A stretch of DNA of 64,000 nt from Plasmodiophora brassicae (GCA_036867785.1 CP145419.1:310001-374000); one strand, 5' to 3'. Shown: positions 22,216 through 33,209, numbered from the stretch's first letter. Numbers and translations are program-made. The notes: generated from the sequence alone by a model not told the origin.

Positions 22216-24575
22216 ATGAGGACGTCTACGAAACTATTGCTATGCATTGGTAGGCCATCCTCGTACGACAGACATGACAGCGTCTGACCAAATGCCCGGG
22301 TTCAGTCGTCGCTGTCGCCGTTATGGCTCTCGTTGAATCAACGGCGCCGGTCACCACACGGCGGCCAACAACACGCAAGCCGACGACGCGCAAGCCGACA
22401 ACGCGCAAGCCGACGACGCGCAAGCCGACAACGCGCAAGCCGACGACGCGCAAGCCGACAACTCGCAAACCGACGACGCGCAAGCCGACAACTCGCAAAC
22501 CAACGACGCGTAAGCCGACGACCCACAAGCCAGTGACGACGCGCAAGCCGACAACTCGTAAACCAACGACACGCAAGCCGACGACCCGCAAGCCAGTAAC
22601 AACTCGCAAGCCGACGACGCGCAAACCAACGACTCGCAAACCAACGACTCGCAAGCCCACGACTCGCAAGCCCACGACTCGCAAGCCCACGACTCGCAAG
22701 CCCACGACACGAAAGCCGACCACACGAAAGCCGACAACTCGCAAGCCGACGACACGTAAGCCGACAACACGTAAACCGACAACACGCAAACCGACAACGC
22801 GCAAGCCGACAACTCGCAAACCAACGACGCGCAAGCCGACGACGCGCAAGGCAGTAACAACGCGTAAGCCAACGACTCGCAAGCCAACCACCCGCAAGCC
22901 GACGACTCGCAAGCCGACCACTGGCAAGAAGGTAACCACTCGCAAGCCGACGACCGGCAAGAAGGCCACGACTCGCAAGCCGACGACTCGCAAGCCAACC
23001 ACCGCCAAGAAGGTCACCACTCGCAAGCCGACGACTCGCAAGCCAACGACTGCCAAGAAGGTCACGACTCGTAAGCCAACCACCGGCAAGAAGGTCACGA
23101 CACGCAAACCTACGACAGGCAAGAAGGTAACGACTCGCAAGCCGACGACTCGCAAGCCAACCACCGCCAAGAAGGTCACGACACGCAAGCCAACCACCGG
23201 CAAGAAGGTTACGACGCGCAAACCTACGACCGGCAAGAAGGTCACGACACGCAAGCCAACGACCGGCAAGAAGGTCACGACACGCAAGCCGACGACCGGC
23301 AAGAAGGTCACGACACGCAAGCCAACGACCGGCAAGAAGGTCACGACACGCAAGCCAACGACCGGCAAGAAGGTCACGACACGCAAGCCGACGACCGGCA
23401 AGAAGGTCACGACACGCAAGCCAACGACCGGCAAGAAGGTCACGACACGCAAGCCAACGACCGGCAAGAAGATCACGACACGCAAGCCGACGACCGGCAA
23501 GAAGGTCTCGACGCGCAAGCCGACGACCGGCAAGAAGGTCTCGACGCGCAAGCCGACCACCGGCAAGAAGGTCTCGACGCGCAAGCCGACCACCGGCAAG
23601 AAGGTCTCGACTCGCAAGCCAACCACCGGCAAGAAGGTCTCGACACGCAAGCCAACGACCGGCAAGAAGATGTCGACACGCAAGCCAACCACCGGCAAGA
23701 AGGTGTCGACACGCAAGCCAACCACCGGCAAGAAGGTGTCGACTCGCAAGCCAACCACCGGCAAGAAGCGCACAACTCGCAAGCCGACCACGAACACGAA
23801 AAAGGGCACGACGAGGATGCCGTCGAACAAGATGATGACATCGTCGGTCGGACCGCAGCTGCGATGCCAGACCGGGTGGGTCGTCTACAACGCGAACTTC
23901 ACGTTCACGCAGGGATCGAATGGCCCCACCTTCATCCAGGCGATGCAGACCGGCACGGTCGGCCAGCTCAGCGCCCTGATCCAGATGAACAACGCGCCGT
24001 GGAACCCGACCGGTCCAACGTACGCCCACGTTCATGTCGGCATGTGTGGCAACGCGTCGACGCCGTCGGCCAACGGCGGCCACCTCAAGATCAACTCGTC
24101 GATCGCGGCAGCCATGCAGAACAACGAGTTCTGGTTCAACACGTCTGTGGCGAACCGCATCGCCCTAGACAAGCTGCCGACGATAACGATCCCGCTGATG
24201 CGGTCAGGCGTCATCGCCAACATGTCGCTGGCCAGGTCGATCGTACAGCACGACTCGAGCGGCGCCAAGCTCGCCTGCTGCAACCTGACGCCCTTCAAGC
24301 CGAGCACGACGGTGAAGCCTGCGCCGACCCCTGCATCTGCACCGACCCCTGCATCTGCACCGACTCCTGCGCCTACGCCTGCATCACCGTCGTCGCCGAC
24401 GCCAGCACCAACACCAGCGCCCACAGTAGCGCCTACCGCCGCGCCGACACCGGCACCTACTCCAGAACCTACACCGGCGCCGGCACCGACGCCTAAGGCC
24501 AGCGGTGCCAACACGCTGTACCACGCATCGACGCTTGTCGCTGTCCTGCCCGTTATGGCAGCGCTTTTCGTTTAA
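22216..24575 (+). CDS. TTRKP-stalk, Cu-only SOD-like surface protein, copy A
   Basis: Exons 22216-22249 and 22306-24575 (56-nt intron) encode 767 aa. The signal peptide MRTSTKLLLCIVVAVAVMA spans the intron. About 500 residues of TTRKP, then TTGKK-V-TTRKP, repeats follow. A globular domain (about 535-675) resembles Cu/Zn SOD: YAHVHVGMCG (His586, His588, Cys592), NGGHLK (His604), and ARSIVQHDSSGAKLACC (His660, Cys669). The extra Zn ligands and electrostatic loop are not seen, as in fungal GPI-anchored Cu-only SODs, and Lys replaces the active-site Arg. A Pro/Thr/Ala linker and hydrophobic C-terminus (STLVAVLPVMAALFV) suggest a GPI anchor. A proposed role in extracellular superoxide removal is inference. 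Confidence 0.78.
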
Positions 24576-26253
24576 GTGACGCCGATCACGATCCAGCCCA
24601 CAAGCGAGTCCTCTTGCGCGCCGAATGAATAAATCGTCCTTGGCGCGTTCCGCCTTCTATAATAAACTTTACTTTCTTCTGGGACCCTTCCCTGGAACAC
24701 TCGTGTCCTGTATTCGGTGCATCTCCCCCACGTACTTTGAAAGATGCTGACCAACGCTGGGCGAGCGCTCGGGTCCAGGGCCAAAAGTGTGGTCAGCAAT
24801 GCGAGCGGCATCCAAATCATATCATTCCAGCAGAACGCCGAGGCCGGCTTTGCCATGGGGTGTTGCCAGTGCGACCCTGTTCCTGTTTCGAAGGCAGCTG
24901 ACGTCGCTTCCCTATACCACAATGTGGACATATATATTGCACTGTGGAGAAGAGAGCCACGACACTATTCTACTACATCATTTGTATCACTCGTGCATTG
25001 GTACCAATGCAGACACCACCAGTGATATACATGTGATGTCGGCCGGGTACCTTGTGCGTGTACCACAAACGAAGCAGGCACATGTGCTGGGTATCGACTA
25101 TATGAACATGCTGGTGGATTATGAAGTAGAAGCAGCGCAGCACACAGAGGCCGGAATTGTGGGGATCACGTTGCTTCTCGACGAAATTGCCCAGGCTCGT
25201 GCATATTTTAGTGAACGGTTTTTCACCGAGACGATCTTAAACTCGTTTCCCCCAGGGCATCGCGGAACAACGAATCTTGTCCATGCATAACTGAAGGAGT
25301 TTTGCACGATACGAATCCCGCATCAGGGAGTCGTGTAGATACAATGTCCGTTTCCGCCTGTCATTCCACACCCGTGGACGTTTGGAATCTGCCACAGGTA
25401 AAAAGGCAGTGTCGAATATTGGCACGAGCAATATTGGTTACTGACATTAACGAGGAAGAGAATGCTGCCTTCGTACACACGGTTCTTCTCGAAACGTTCG
25501 GAAATGCCACGACCAGAATGAACGGACAGGCAGAGCGAGCTGATGCGTGCGAACGTTTTTCGCAAAGAATGTTGAACTAGACATTGATCCGGGACGATGA
25601 GCAAGTGTCATTCAACGTCGAACAATGGAATGTAAAAATTACTTACATGAAAGCCATTTTTCTTGCCGTATGTTTCCAGAAAATGTTTCACCTCGACATG
25701 GATGTCGAAGGTCATCGCTGGTACCGGAACCCAAGTGGTATCGTCATCGGAATGGTCATCCGCGGAGCCCATTTCGCCGCCATCGGAAGGGAGCTGGATC
25801 TATTCGATTGTTGGCGGTGCGCGCTGTCTTCCTGCACGTCTATGTCGCAGGGATCGTCTATGTCATAGGGATCGATCTCCGGAACATCAATTTTTTAGCC
25901 TGGACACTCAGGTAGCTCGCTAACTGCCCCGCCGAGATACGGTTCGCGAGAAAACACTGGACGTTCTCGCCGTCATTAGCCATTGCTGTCACCCCGGCAC
26001 CCGGTCGTTACGGCGCAGCCCGCTGCAGGGTTCCGGACTGAGCCGGTTGAGTTCAGTCGCCCCGCGGAACAACAAAAGGTTCCCCAGTCTGCCTCTGCAC
26101 GAACTGCGTGCCGTTACTGTGATGCGCATGGCGCCTTGAGCTGACCACTGCTCGGCAGCCCTTGTGTGCCGGTCGGCATTTCGAAAGACATCCGACCTCC
26201 AGCACCTCGCACGTTGGCGTCGTTGTCGCCCGGGATCCCGCGACGTCGACAGC
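24576..26253. other. spacer between SOD-like copies A and B
   Basis: About 1.7 kb identical to 27690-29367. It begins with an AATAAA (24628-24633). The segment 24665-24790 matches the 3' end of the kinase gene at 30885-31020 (minus-strand LTTLLALDPSARPALVSIF); similarity stops abruptly near 24790. The remainder is less GC-rich and contains small open frames on both strands. The longest is on the plus strand up to 25290 and ends SFPPGHRGTTNLVHA. I recognise none of them. Confidence 0.6.
24665..24800 (-). pseudogene. 3' fragment of the kinase gene, copy 1
   Basis: About 35 codons matching the kinase C-terminus at 30926-31010. The terminal stop is not conserved (WGRCTEYR in place of WARCT-stop), and nothing upstream matches the kinase. 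The fragment was duplicated with the array. Confidence 0.7.
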
Positions 26254-27689
26254 ATGAACGCGTCTACGAAGCTATTGCTATGCATTGGTAGGCCCTTCTC
26301 GTCGTACGACTGACATGACAGCGCCTGACTAAATGCCCGGGTTCAGTCGTCGCTGCCGCCGTTATGGCTATCGTTGAATCAACGGCGCCGGTCACCACAC
26401 GGCGGCCAACGACACGCAAGCCGACGACCCGCAAGGCAGTAACGACTCGCAAGCCGACCACGCGCAAGCCGACAACTCGCAAACCAACGACTCGCAAGCC
26501 GACCACGCGGAAGCCGACGACGCGGAAGCCAACGACACGTAAACCGACAACGCGCAAACCGACAACGCGCAAGCCGACGACTCGCAAGCCGACGACACGC
26601 AAGCCGACGACCCGCAAGCCGACGACGCGCAAGCCGACCACCGGCAAGAAGGTCACGACACGCAAGCCAACCACCGGCAAGAAGCTCACGACGCGCAAGC
26701 CAACCACCGGCAAGAAGGTCACGACACGCAAGCCGACCACCGGCAAGAAGGTCACGACGCGCAAGCCAACCACCGGCAAGAAGGTCTCGACACGCAAGCC
26801 AACCACCGGCAAGAAGGTCTCGACACGCAAGCCAACCACCGGCAAGAAGGTGTCGACTCGCAAGCCAACCACCGGCAAGAAGCGCACAACTCGCAAGCCG
26901 ACCACGAACACGAAAAAGGGCACGACGAGGATGCCGTCGAACAAGATGATGACATCGTCGGTCGGACCGCAGCTGCGATGCCAGACCGGGTGGGTCGTCT
27001 ACAACGCGAACTTCACGTTCACGCAGGGATCGAATGGCCCCACCTTCATCCAGGCGATGCAGACCGGCACGGTCGGCCAGCTCAGCGCCCTGATCCAGAT
27101 GAACAACGCGCCGTGGAACCCGACCGGTCCAACGTACGCCCACGTTCATGTCGGCATGTGTGGCAACGCGTCGACGCCGTCGGCCAACGGCGGCCACCTC
27201 AAGATCAACTCGTCGATCGCGGCAGCCATGCAGAACAACGAGTTCTGGTTCAACACGTCTGTGGCGAACCGCATCGCCCTAGACAAGCTGCCGACGATAA
27301 CGATCCCGCTGATGCGGTCAGGCGTCATCGCCAACATGTCGCTGGCCAGGTCGATCGTACAGCACGACTCGAGCGGCGCCAAGCTCGCCTGCTGCAACCT
27401 GACGCCCTTCAAGCCGAGCACGACGGTGAAGCCTGCGCCGACCCCTGCATCTGCACCGACCCCTGCATCTGCACCGACTCCTGCGCCTACGCCTGCATCA
27501 CCGTCGTCGCCGACGCCAGCACCAACACCAGCGCCCACAGTAGCGCCTACCGCCGCGCCGACACCGGCACCTACTCCAGAACCTACACCGGCGCCGGCAC
27601 CGACGCCTAAGGCCAGCGGTGCCAACACGCTGTACCACGCATCGACGCTTGTCGCTGTCCTGCCCGTTATGGCAGCGCTTTTCGTTTAA
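26254..27689 (+). CDS. TTRKP-stalk, Cu-only SOD-like surface protein, copy B
   Basis: Exons 26254-26287 and 26347-27689 (59-nt intron) encode 458 aa. The architecture is that of copy A with a much shorter stalk: signal peptide MNASTKLLLCIVVAAAVMA, about 185 residues of TTRKP/TTGKK repeats, the SOD-like domain with the same His and Cys residues, a PTPA-type linker and a GPI-like tail. The 5' half is identical to copy C and the 3' half to copy A, so this copy is a chimera made by the 3,114-bp duplication. Repeat number is the main difference between copies, which points to slippage or unequal exchange. Confidence 0.8.
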
Positions 27690-29367
27690 GTGACGCCGAT
27701 CACGATCCAGCCCACAAGCGAGTCCTCTTGCGCGCCGAATGAATAAATCGTCCTTGGCGCGTTCCGCCTTCTATAATAAACTTTACTTTCTTCTGGGACC
27801 CTTCCCTGGAACACTCGTGTCCTGTATTCGGTGCATCTCCCCCACGTACTTTGAAAGATGCTGACCAACGCTGGGCGAGCGCTCGGGTCCAGGGCCAAAA
27901 GTGTGGTCAGCAATGCGAGCGGCATCCAAATCATATCATTCCAGCAGAACGCCGAGGCCGGCTTTGCCATGGGGTGTTGCCAGTGCGACCCTGTTCCTGT
28001 TTCGAAGGCAGCTGACGTCGCTTCCCTATACCACAATGTGGACATATATATTGCACTGTGGAGAAGAGAGCCACGACACTATTCTACTACATCATTTGTA
28101 TCACTCGTGCATTGGTACCAATGCAGACACCACCAGTGATATACATGTGATGTCGGCCGGGTACCTTGTGCGTGTACCACAAACGAAGCAGGCACATGTG
28201 CTGGGTATCGACTATATGAACATGCTGGTGGATTATGAAGTAGAAGCAGCGCAGCACACAGAGGCCGGAATTGTGGGGATCACGTTGCTTCTCGACGAAA
28301 TTGCCCAGGCTCGTGCATATTTTAGTGAACGGTTTTTCACCGAGACGATCTTAAACTCGTTTCCCCCAGGGCATCGCGGAACAACGAATCTTGTCCATGC
28401 ATAACTGAAGGAGTTTTGCACGATACGAATCCCGCATCAGGGAGTCGTGTAGATACAATGTCCGTTTCCGCCTGTCATTCCACACCCGTGGACGTTTGGA
28501 ATCTGCCACAGGTAAAAAGGCAGTGTCGAATATTGGCACGAGCAATATTGGTTACTGACATTAACGAGGAAGAGAATGCTGCCTTCGTACACACGGTTCT
28601 TCTCGAAACGTTCGGAAATGCCACGACCAGAATGAACGGACAGGCAGAGCGAGCTGATGCGTGCGAACGTTTTTCGCAAAGAATGTTGAACTAGACATTG
28701 ATCCGGGACGATGAGCAAGTGTCATTCAACGTCGAACAATGGAATGTAAAAATTACTTACATGAAAGCCATTTTTCTTGCCGTATGTTTCCAGAAAATGT
28801 TTCACCTCGACATGGATGTCGAAGGTCATCGCTGGTACCGGAACCCAAGTGGTATCGTCATCGGAATGGTCATCCGCGGAGCCCATTTCGCCGCCATCGG
28901 AAGGGAGCTGGATCTATTCGATTGTTGGCGGTGCGCGCTGTCTTCCTGCACGTCTATGTCGCAGGGATCGTCTATGTCATAGGGATCGATCTCCGGAACA
29001 TCAATTTTTTAGCCTGGACACTCAGGTAGCTCGCTAACTGCCCCGCCGAGATACGGTTCGCGAGAAAACACTGGACGTTCTCGCCGTCATTAGCCATTGC
29101 TGTCACCCCGGCACCCGGTCGTTACGGCGCAGCCCGCTGCAGGGTTCCGGACTGAGCCGGTTGAGTTCAGTCGCCCCGCGGAACAACAAAAGGTTCCCCA
29201 GTCTGCCTCTGCACGAACTGCGTGCCGTTACTGTGATGCGCATGGCGCCTTGAGCTGACCACTGCTCGGCAGCCCTTGTGTGCCGGTCGGCATTTCGAAA
29301 GACATCCGACCTCCAGCACCTCGCACGTTGGCGTCGTTGTCGCCCGGGATCCCGCGACGTCGACAGC
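27690..29367. other. spacer between SOD-like copies B and C
   Basis: Same content as 24576-26253: an AATAAA at 27742-27747, the kinase 3' fragment, and unidentified lower-GC sequence with short open frames. Confidence 0.6.
27779..27914 (-). pseudogene. 3' fragment of the kinase gene, copy 2
   Basis: Identical to the fragment at 24665-24800, carried along by the tandem duplication. Confidence 0.7.
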
Positions 29368-30797
29368 ATGAACGCGTCTACGAAGCTATTGCTATGCATT
29401 GGTAGGCCCTTCTCGTCGTACGACTGACATGACAGCGCCTGACTAAATGCCCGGGTTCAGTCGTCGCTGCCGCCGTTATGGCTATCGTTGAATCAACGGC
29501 GCCGGTCACCACACGGCGGCCAACGACACGCAAGCCGACGACCCGCAAGGCAGTAACGACTCGCAAGCCGACCACGCGCAAGCCGACAACTCGCAAACCA
29601 ACGACTCGCAAGCCGACCACGCGGAAGCCGACGACGCGGAAGCCAACGACACGTAAACCGACAACGCGCAAACCGACAACGCGCAAGCCGACGACTCGCA
29701 AGCCGACGACACGCAAGCCGACGACCCGCAAGCCGACGACGCGCAAGCCGACCACCGGCAAGAAGGTCACGACACGCAAGCCAACCACCGGCAAGAAGCT
29801 CACGACGCGCAAGCCAACCACCGGCAAGAAGGTCACGACACGCAAGCCGACCACCGGCAAGAAGGTCACGACGCGCAAGCCAACCACCGGCAAGAAGGTC
29901 TCGACACGCAAGCCAACCACCGGCAAGAAGGTCTCGACACGCAAGCCAACCACCGGCAAGAAGGTGTCGACTCGCAAGCCAACCACCGGCAAGAAGCGCA
30001 CAACTCGCAAGCCGACCACGAACACGAAAAAGGGCACGACGAGGATGCCGTCGAACAAGATGATGACATCGTCGGTCGGAGCGCAGCTGCGATGCCAGAC
30101 CGGGTGGGTCGTCTACAACACGAACTTCACGTTCACGCAGGGATCGAACGGCCCCACCTTCATCCAGGCGATGCAGACCGGCACGGTCGGCCAGCTCAGC
30201 GCCCTGATCCAGATGAACAACGCGCCGTGGAACCCGGCCGGTCCAACGTACGCTCACGTTCATGTCGGCATGTGTGGCAACGCGTCGACGCCGTCGGCCA
30301 ACGGCGGCCACCTCAAGATCAACTCGTCGATCGCGGCAGCCATGCAGAGCAACGAGTTCTGGTTCAACACGTCTGTGGCGAACCGCATCGCCCTAGACAA
30401 GCTGCCGACGATAACGATCCCGCTGATGCGGTCAGGCGTCATCGCCAACATGTCGCTGGCCAGGTCGATCGTACAGCACGACTCGAGCGGCGCCAAGCTC
30501 GCCTGCTGCAACCTGACGCCCTTCAAGCCGAGCACGACGGTGAAGCCTGCGCCGACCCCTGCATCTGCACCGACCCCTGCATCTGCACCGACTCCTGCGC
30601 CTACGCCTGCATCACCGTCGTCGCCGACGCCAGCACCAACACCAGCGCCCACAGTAGCGCCGACCGCCGCGCCAACACCCGCGCCGACACCCGCACTTAC
30701 GCAGGAACCGCCGACCAAGATCAGCGGTGCCAACACCCTGTACCACGCATCGACTCTTGTCGCTGTCCTGCCCGTTATGGCAGCGCTTTTCGTTTAA
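29368..30797 (+). CDS. TTRKP-stalk, Cu-only SOD-like surface protein, copy C
   Basis: Exons 29368-29401 and 29461-30797 (59-nt intron) encode 456 aa. Signal peptide and stalk equal copy B. The SOD-like domain has a few substitutions relative to A and B (for example VGAQLRC for VGPQLRC, NTNF for NANF, WNPAGP for WNPTGP, MQSNEF for MQNNEF) while the HVH, GGHL, QHD and Cys positions are kept. The linker ends TQEPPTKISGANTLYH instead of APAPTPKASGANTLYH. It probably keeps the original 3' end of the locus, because the intact kinase gene lies directly downstream, tail to tail, 128 bp away. Confidence 0.8.
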
Positions 30798-30925
30798 GTG
30801 ACGCCGATCACGATCCAGCCCACAAGCGAGTCCTCTTGCGCGCCGAATGAATAAATCGTCCTTGGCGCGTTCCGTCTTCTATACTTTCTTCTGGGATCCC
30901 TTTCCCGGAACACTCGTGTCCTGTA

Positions 30926-32164
30926 TTACGTGCATCTGGCCCACGTACTTCGAAAGATGCTGACCAACGCTGGGCGAGCGCTCGGGTCCAGGGCCAACAG
31001 CGTCGTCAGCAACGTCGTCAGATCATTGGACACGTGTCGACGATGACAGGGGAATCGTAGCGCCATCGTTCGTACGAGTTCCTTCCAGGCGTCGTAGTGC
31101 TTGACAGGCGGGAAGGCGTGCTCGCCGAACACCATGTAGAAGAGCATGGCGCCTGCCGACCATATGTCCGCGTTGTCTCCTTTGTACAAGGGTACGTCGA
31201 AACCAGCTTCAGGAGCCTCGTAGGGCACAGTGCAAGGGCCAGATACCAGACCGCAGGGCGAATGCGTGCTCAGGCCGAAATCAACGACCTTGGGCGTCCC
31301 GTAGGCATTGAAGACGATGTTGTTCGGGTTAAGATCCCCATGGTAGATGTGGTGCCGATGGAGGAAAGCGAGTCCGCTGAGGACGGGCAACCAGATCGAG
31401 CGTGCGGCGCTCTCTGCCATTCCCGTCGATTGCTCCAAACGGTCGGTCAGGCACCCGCCGTCGAGGGATTCCATGACAATGGCTGGCCCTTCCGCCCCGA
31501 TGAGCACGTCCAGGACTTTGACAACGTTCGGGTGGATGTCGTTCTGATCCCGCAGGTACGCCATGATGGATGCTTCTCGGTTGGACGCGTTCGAGTGGGA
31601 TTGAAACTTGATGGCGACGTCGTCCTGGACCAGTTTGGCGAATCCCAACGTGCCCGCTGTGCGATGCTTGCGAACACCTTTCCATACTGTCCCGTATGAA
31701 CCGCTCCCGACAGGATGCCTTGCAATGTACTGCAGTGCGGGTTGAGCGACGAAAGGGTCACCATCGTCATGGCGGTCGTCTTGGACGGCAGCTGTTGATT
31801 GAGGAAGGACGGCAGCCTGCAATCCGCTTTCAGGCAGCGACGACCTGTCAGGACGGCCGGTGGCCAATGGTGCTGCAGATTGGTGCAGTTCTCTATCTGG
31901 GCAGCCCTCGCCCTGTGGGCGCCCTCTATCCAACACCGCTGATGGCTGATCAGCGGGCGTTTCATCGTGCAGTTCCTTGGACGAAGACATCGGTCCCTGA
32001 TATCAACACACAGTGAGCCTGTCGCCTGTAGTGCACAACGAAGCCGTTCGTACCACTCGTCGCGCCAGCCTGCGGTGCAGCAAGGTTTTGAGATTGAACG
32101 CATGAGCGCCGCCGAACGCGACGATCAGGATCACAACGAGCAGTCGCGGGCGTGATAGCGTCAT
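30926..32164 (-). CDS. protein kinase, possibly with a signal peptide
   Basis: The kinase domain shows VGSGSYGTVWKG (G-loop), DDVAIKFQ (VAIK Lys), HHIYHGDLNPNNIVF (HGD in place of HRD), KVVDFGLST (DFG), VPYEAPE (APE) and a C-lobe ending LALDPSARPALVSIF. Two starts are possible. A single exon from 31990 (MSSSKELHDE) gives 354 aa. Alternatively, the ATG at 32164 encodes a signal peptide (MTLSRPRLLVVILIVAFGGAHA) and HRRLARR, joined by a 66-nt in-frame GT-AG intron (about 31946-32011) to PSAVLDRGRPQ. I list the longer model. It is a non-RD-type Ser/Thr kinase; substrate unknown. Its 3' end is duplicated in the SOD-like array. Confidence 0.75.
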
Positions 32165-32493
32165 ATTCGTCAGTGGTTTTTCACAATGGCATTGACTAGG
32201 CAGATCCCGCCATGCCTACACCGCCGGTCTGCAGATCCATCCGTCAAGTGGTCCTGCCTGCTGAACCATAGTGCGTTGCGCCTTTTCTCGATGACTATAG
32301 CGCAGTGCCGCGGCCGCACACAAGATGCGGAGAACGGCGAATATTCTTCTCAGCAGGAACTGCGCGCCTCTACTTCCTGCGTGATTAGGTACCAAGCACC
32401 ATGTGCCAGACTGTGTACATGGTTTATAATGATGGGCGCGTTTATTGTGTGTATCCATCAAACTGGAGCGAAATCGTATGGGCGATGTCCGGT
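32165..32493. other. gene-free spacer
   Basis: A 329-bp stretch between the kinase 5' end and the stop of the next minus-strand gene. No supported gene or repeat is seen; it should contain the kinase promoter. Confidence 0.3.
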
Positions 32494-33209
32494 CTAAGCG
32501 ACAGCGAGGACAGGAACGAGAAGGGCCACAATCGCCATCGGGAATTGCTTCAGAGCACCGGAAGTGGGAGCCGGCGTCGGCGCCGCTGGTGTTGGAGCAG
32601 GGGCCGGTGTTGGAGCAGGGGCCGGTGTTGGAGCAGGGGCCGGTGTTGGGGCGGCCGGAGTTGGGGCTGGCGTTGGAGCAGAGGCCGGTGTCGACGCGTT
32701 GTAGACGGTGGTCGGCTTCTTCGTTGTGCCCTTCTTACCGGTGGTCGGTTTCGTCGACATGGTCTTGACGGTGGTCGGCTTCTTCGTCGACATTTTCTTG
32801 CCAGTCGTCGCCTTGCGCGCAACCGTTGACGGCTTCCTCGTTGTCACTTTCTTGGCTACCGTCGTCGGCTTCCTCGTTGTCACTTTCTTGGCTACCGTCG
32901 TCGGCTTTTTAGTCGTCATTTTCTTGGCCGTCGTTGGTTTCTTCGTCGTCGCCTTGTTGACCTTCGTTGTCGGCTTCTTTGTCGTCACCTTCTTGGCTGT
33001 TGTCGGCTTGCGCGTCGTTGGCTTTCTGGTTGTCGGCTTGCGCGTCGTCGGCTTCCTGGTGGTCGCCTTGCGCGTCGTCGCTGCGGCATCGATGACGGCA
33101 GCAATGAAAACGAGCGCCACTGTTGCGGAAGTCGTCAGACACAGCCTGGAATCAGTGGCGCAGCGATTCGGCGACCTAGAACGAGCAGGACCTTCGAGGA
33201 CAGCTTCAT
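32494..33209 (-). CDS. TTRKP-stalk GPI-like protein without SOD domain
   Basis: The exon from 33209 and a 56-nt intron (33120-33175) rebuild a signal peptide MKLSSKVLLVLVALVFIAAVIDA across the splice, exactly as in the three SOD-like genes. A stalk of TTRKP, TTAKK, TTVAKK and STKKPTT repeats follows, then an APTPAP-rich segment and a C-terminal hydrophobic tail (PMAIVALLVPVLAVA). There is no globular domain. It shares intron position, stalk and GPI-like tail with copies A-C, so it is a family member that lost or never had the SOD-like domain. It lies inverted relative to them and is probably a cell-wall or surface spacer protein. Confidence 0.75.

Larger units (their letters stand above)
23830..26943. 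repeat. tandem duplication unit 1 (3,114 bp)
   Basis: Every matched position here recurs at +3,114 bp. For example, the copy A stop at 24575 equals the copy B stop at 27689, and spacer positions 25119 and 28233 match. The unit holds the SOD-like half of copy A, the spacer and the TTRKP half of copy B. The boundary is approximate because it lies in repetitive coding sequence. Confidence 0.85.
26944..30057. repeat. tandem duplication unit 2 (3,114 bp)
   Basis: Second copy of the unit at 23830-26943. It holds the SOD-like half of copy B, the spacer and the TTRKP half of copy C. The two units look identical wherever I compared them, so the duplication is recent, has been kept homogeneous by gene conversion, or is an assembly artefact. 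Confidence 0.85.

Noticed and set aside
22226-23830. 534-codon minus-strand open frame of VVGLRVV repeats
   Set aside because: It is the reverse complement of the TTRKP stalk. The plus strand has the signal peptide, SOD-like domain and GPI-like tail.
23864-24496. 210-codon plus-strand frame inside copy A, repeated in B and C
   Set aside because: An alternative frame over the SOD-like domain; the main frame holds all recognisable motifs.
23830-30057. CRISPR-like reading of the regular repeats
   Set aside because: The short repeats are codons of the TTRKP stalk without unique spacers, and the genome is eukaryotic.
32550-32700. GGCCGGTGTTGGAGCAGG minisatellite as an independent repeat
   Set aside because: It is the coding sequence of the APTPAP linker of the minus-strand TTRKP protein.
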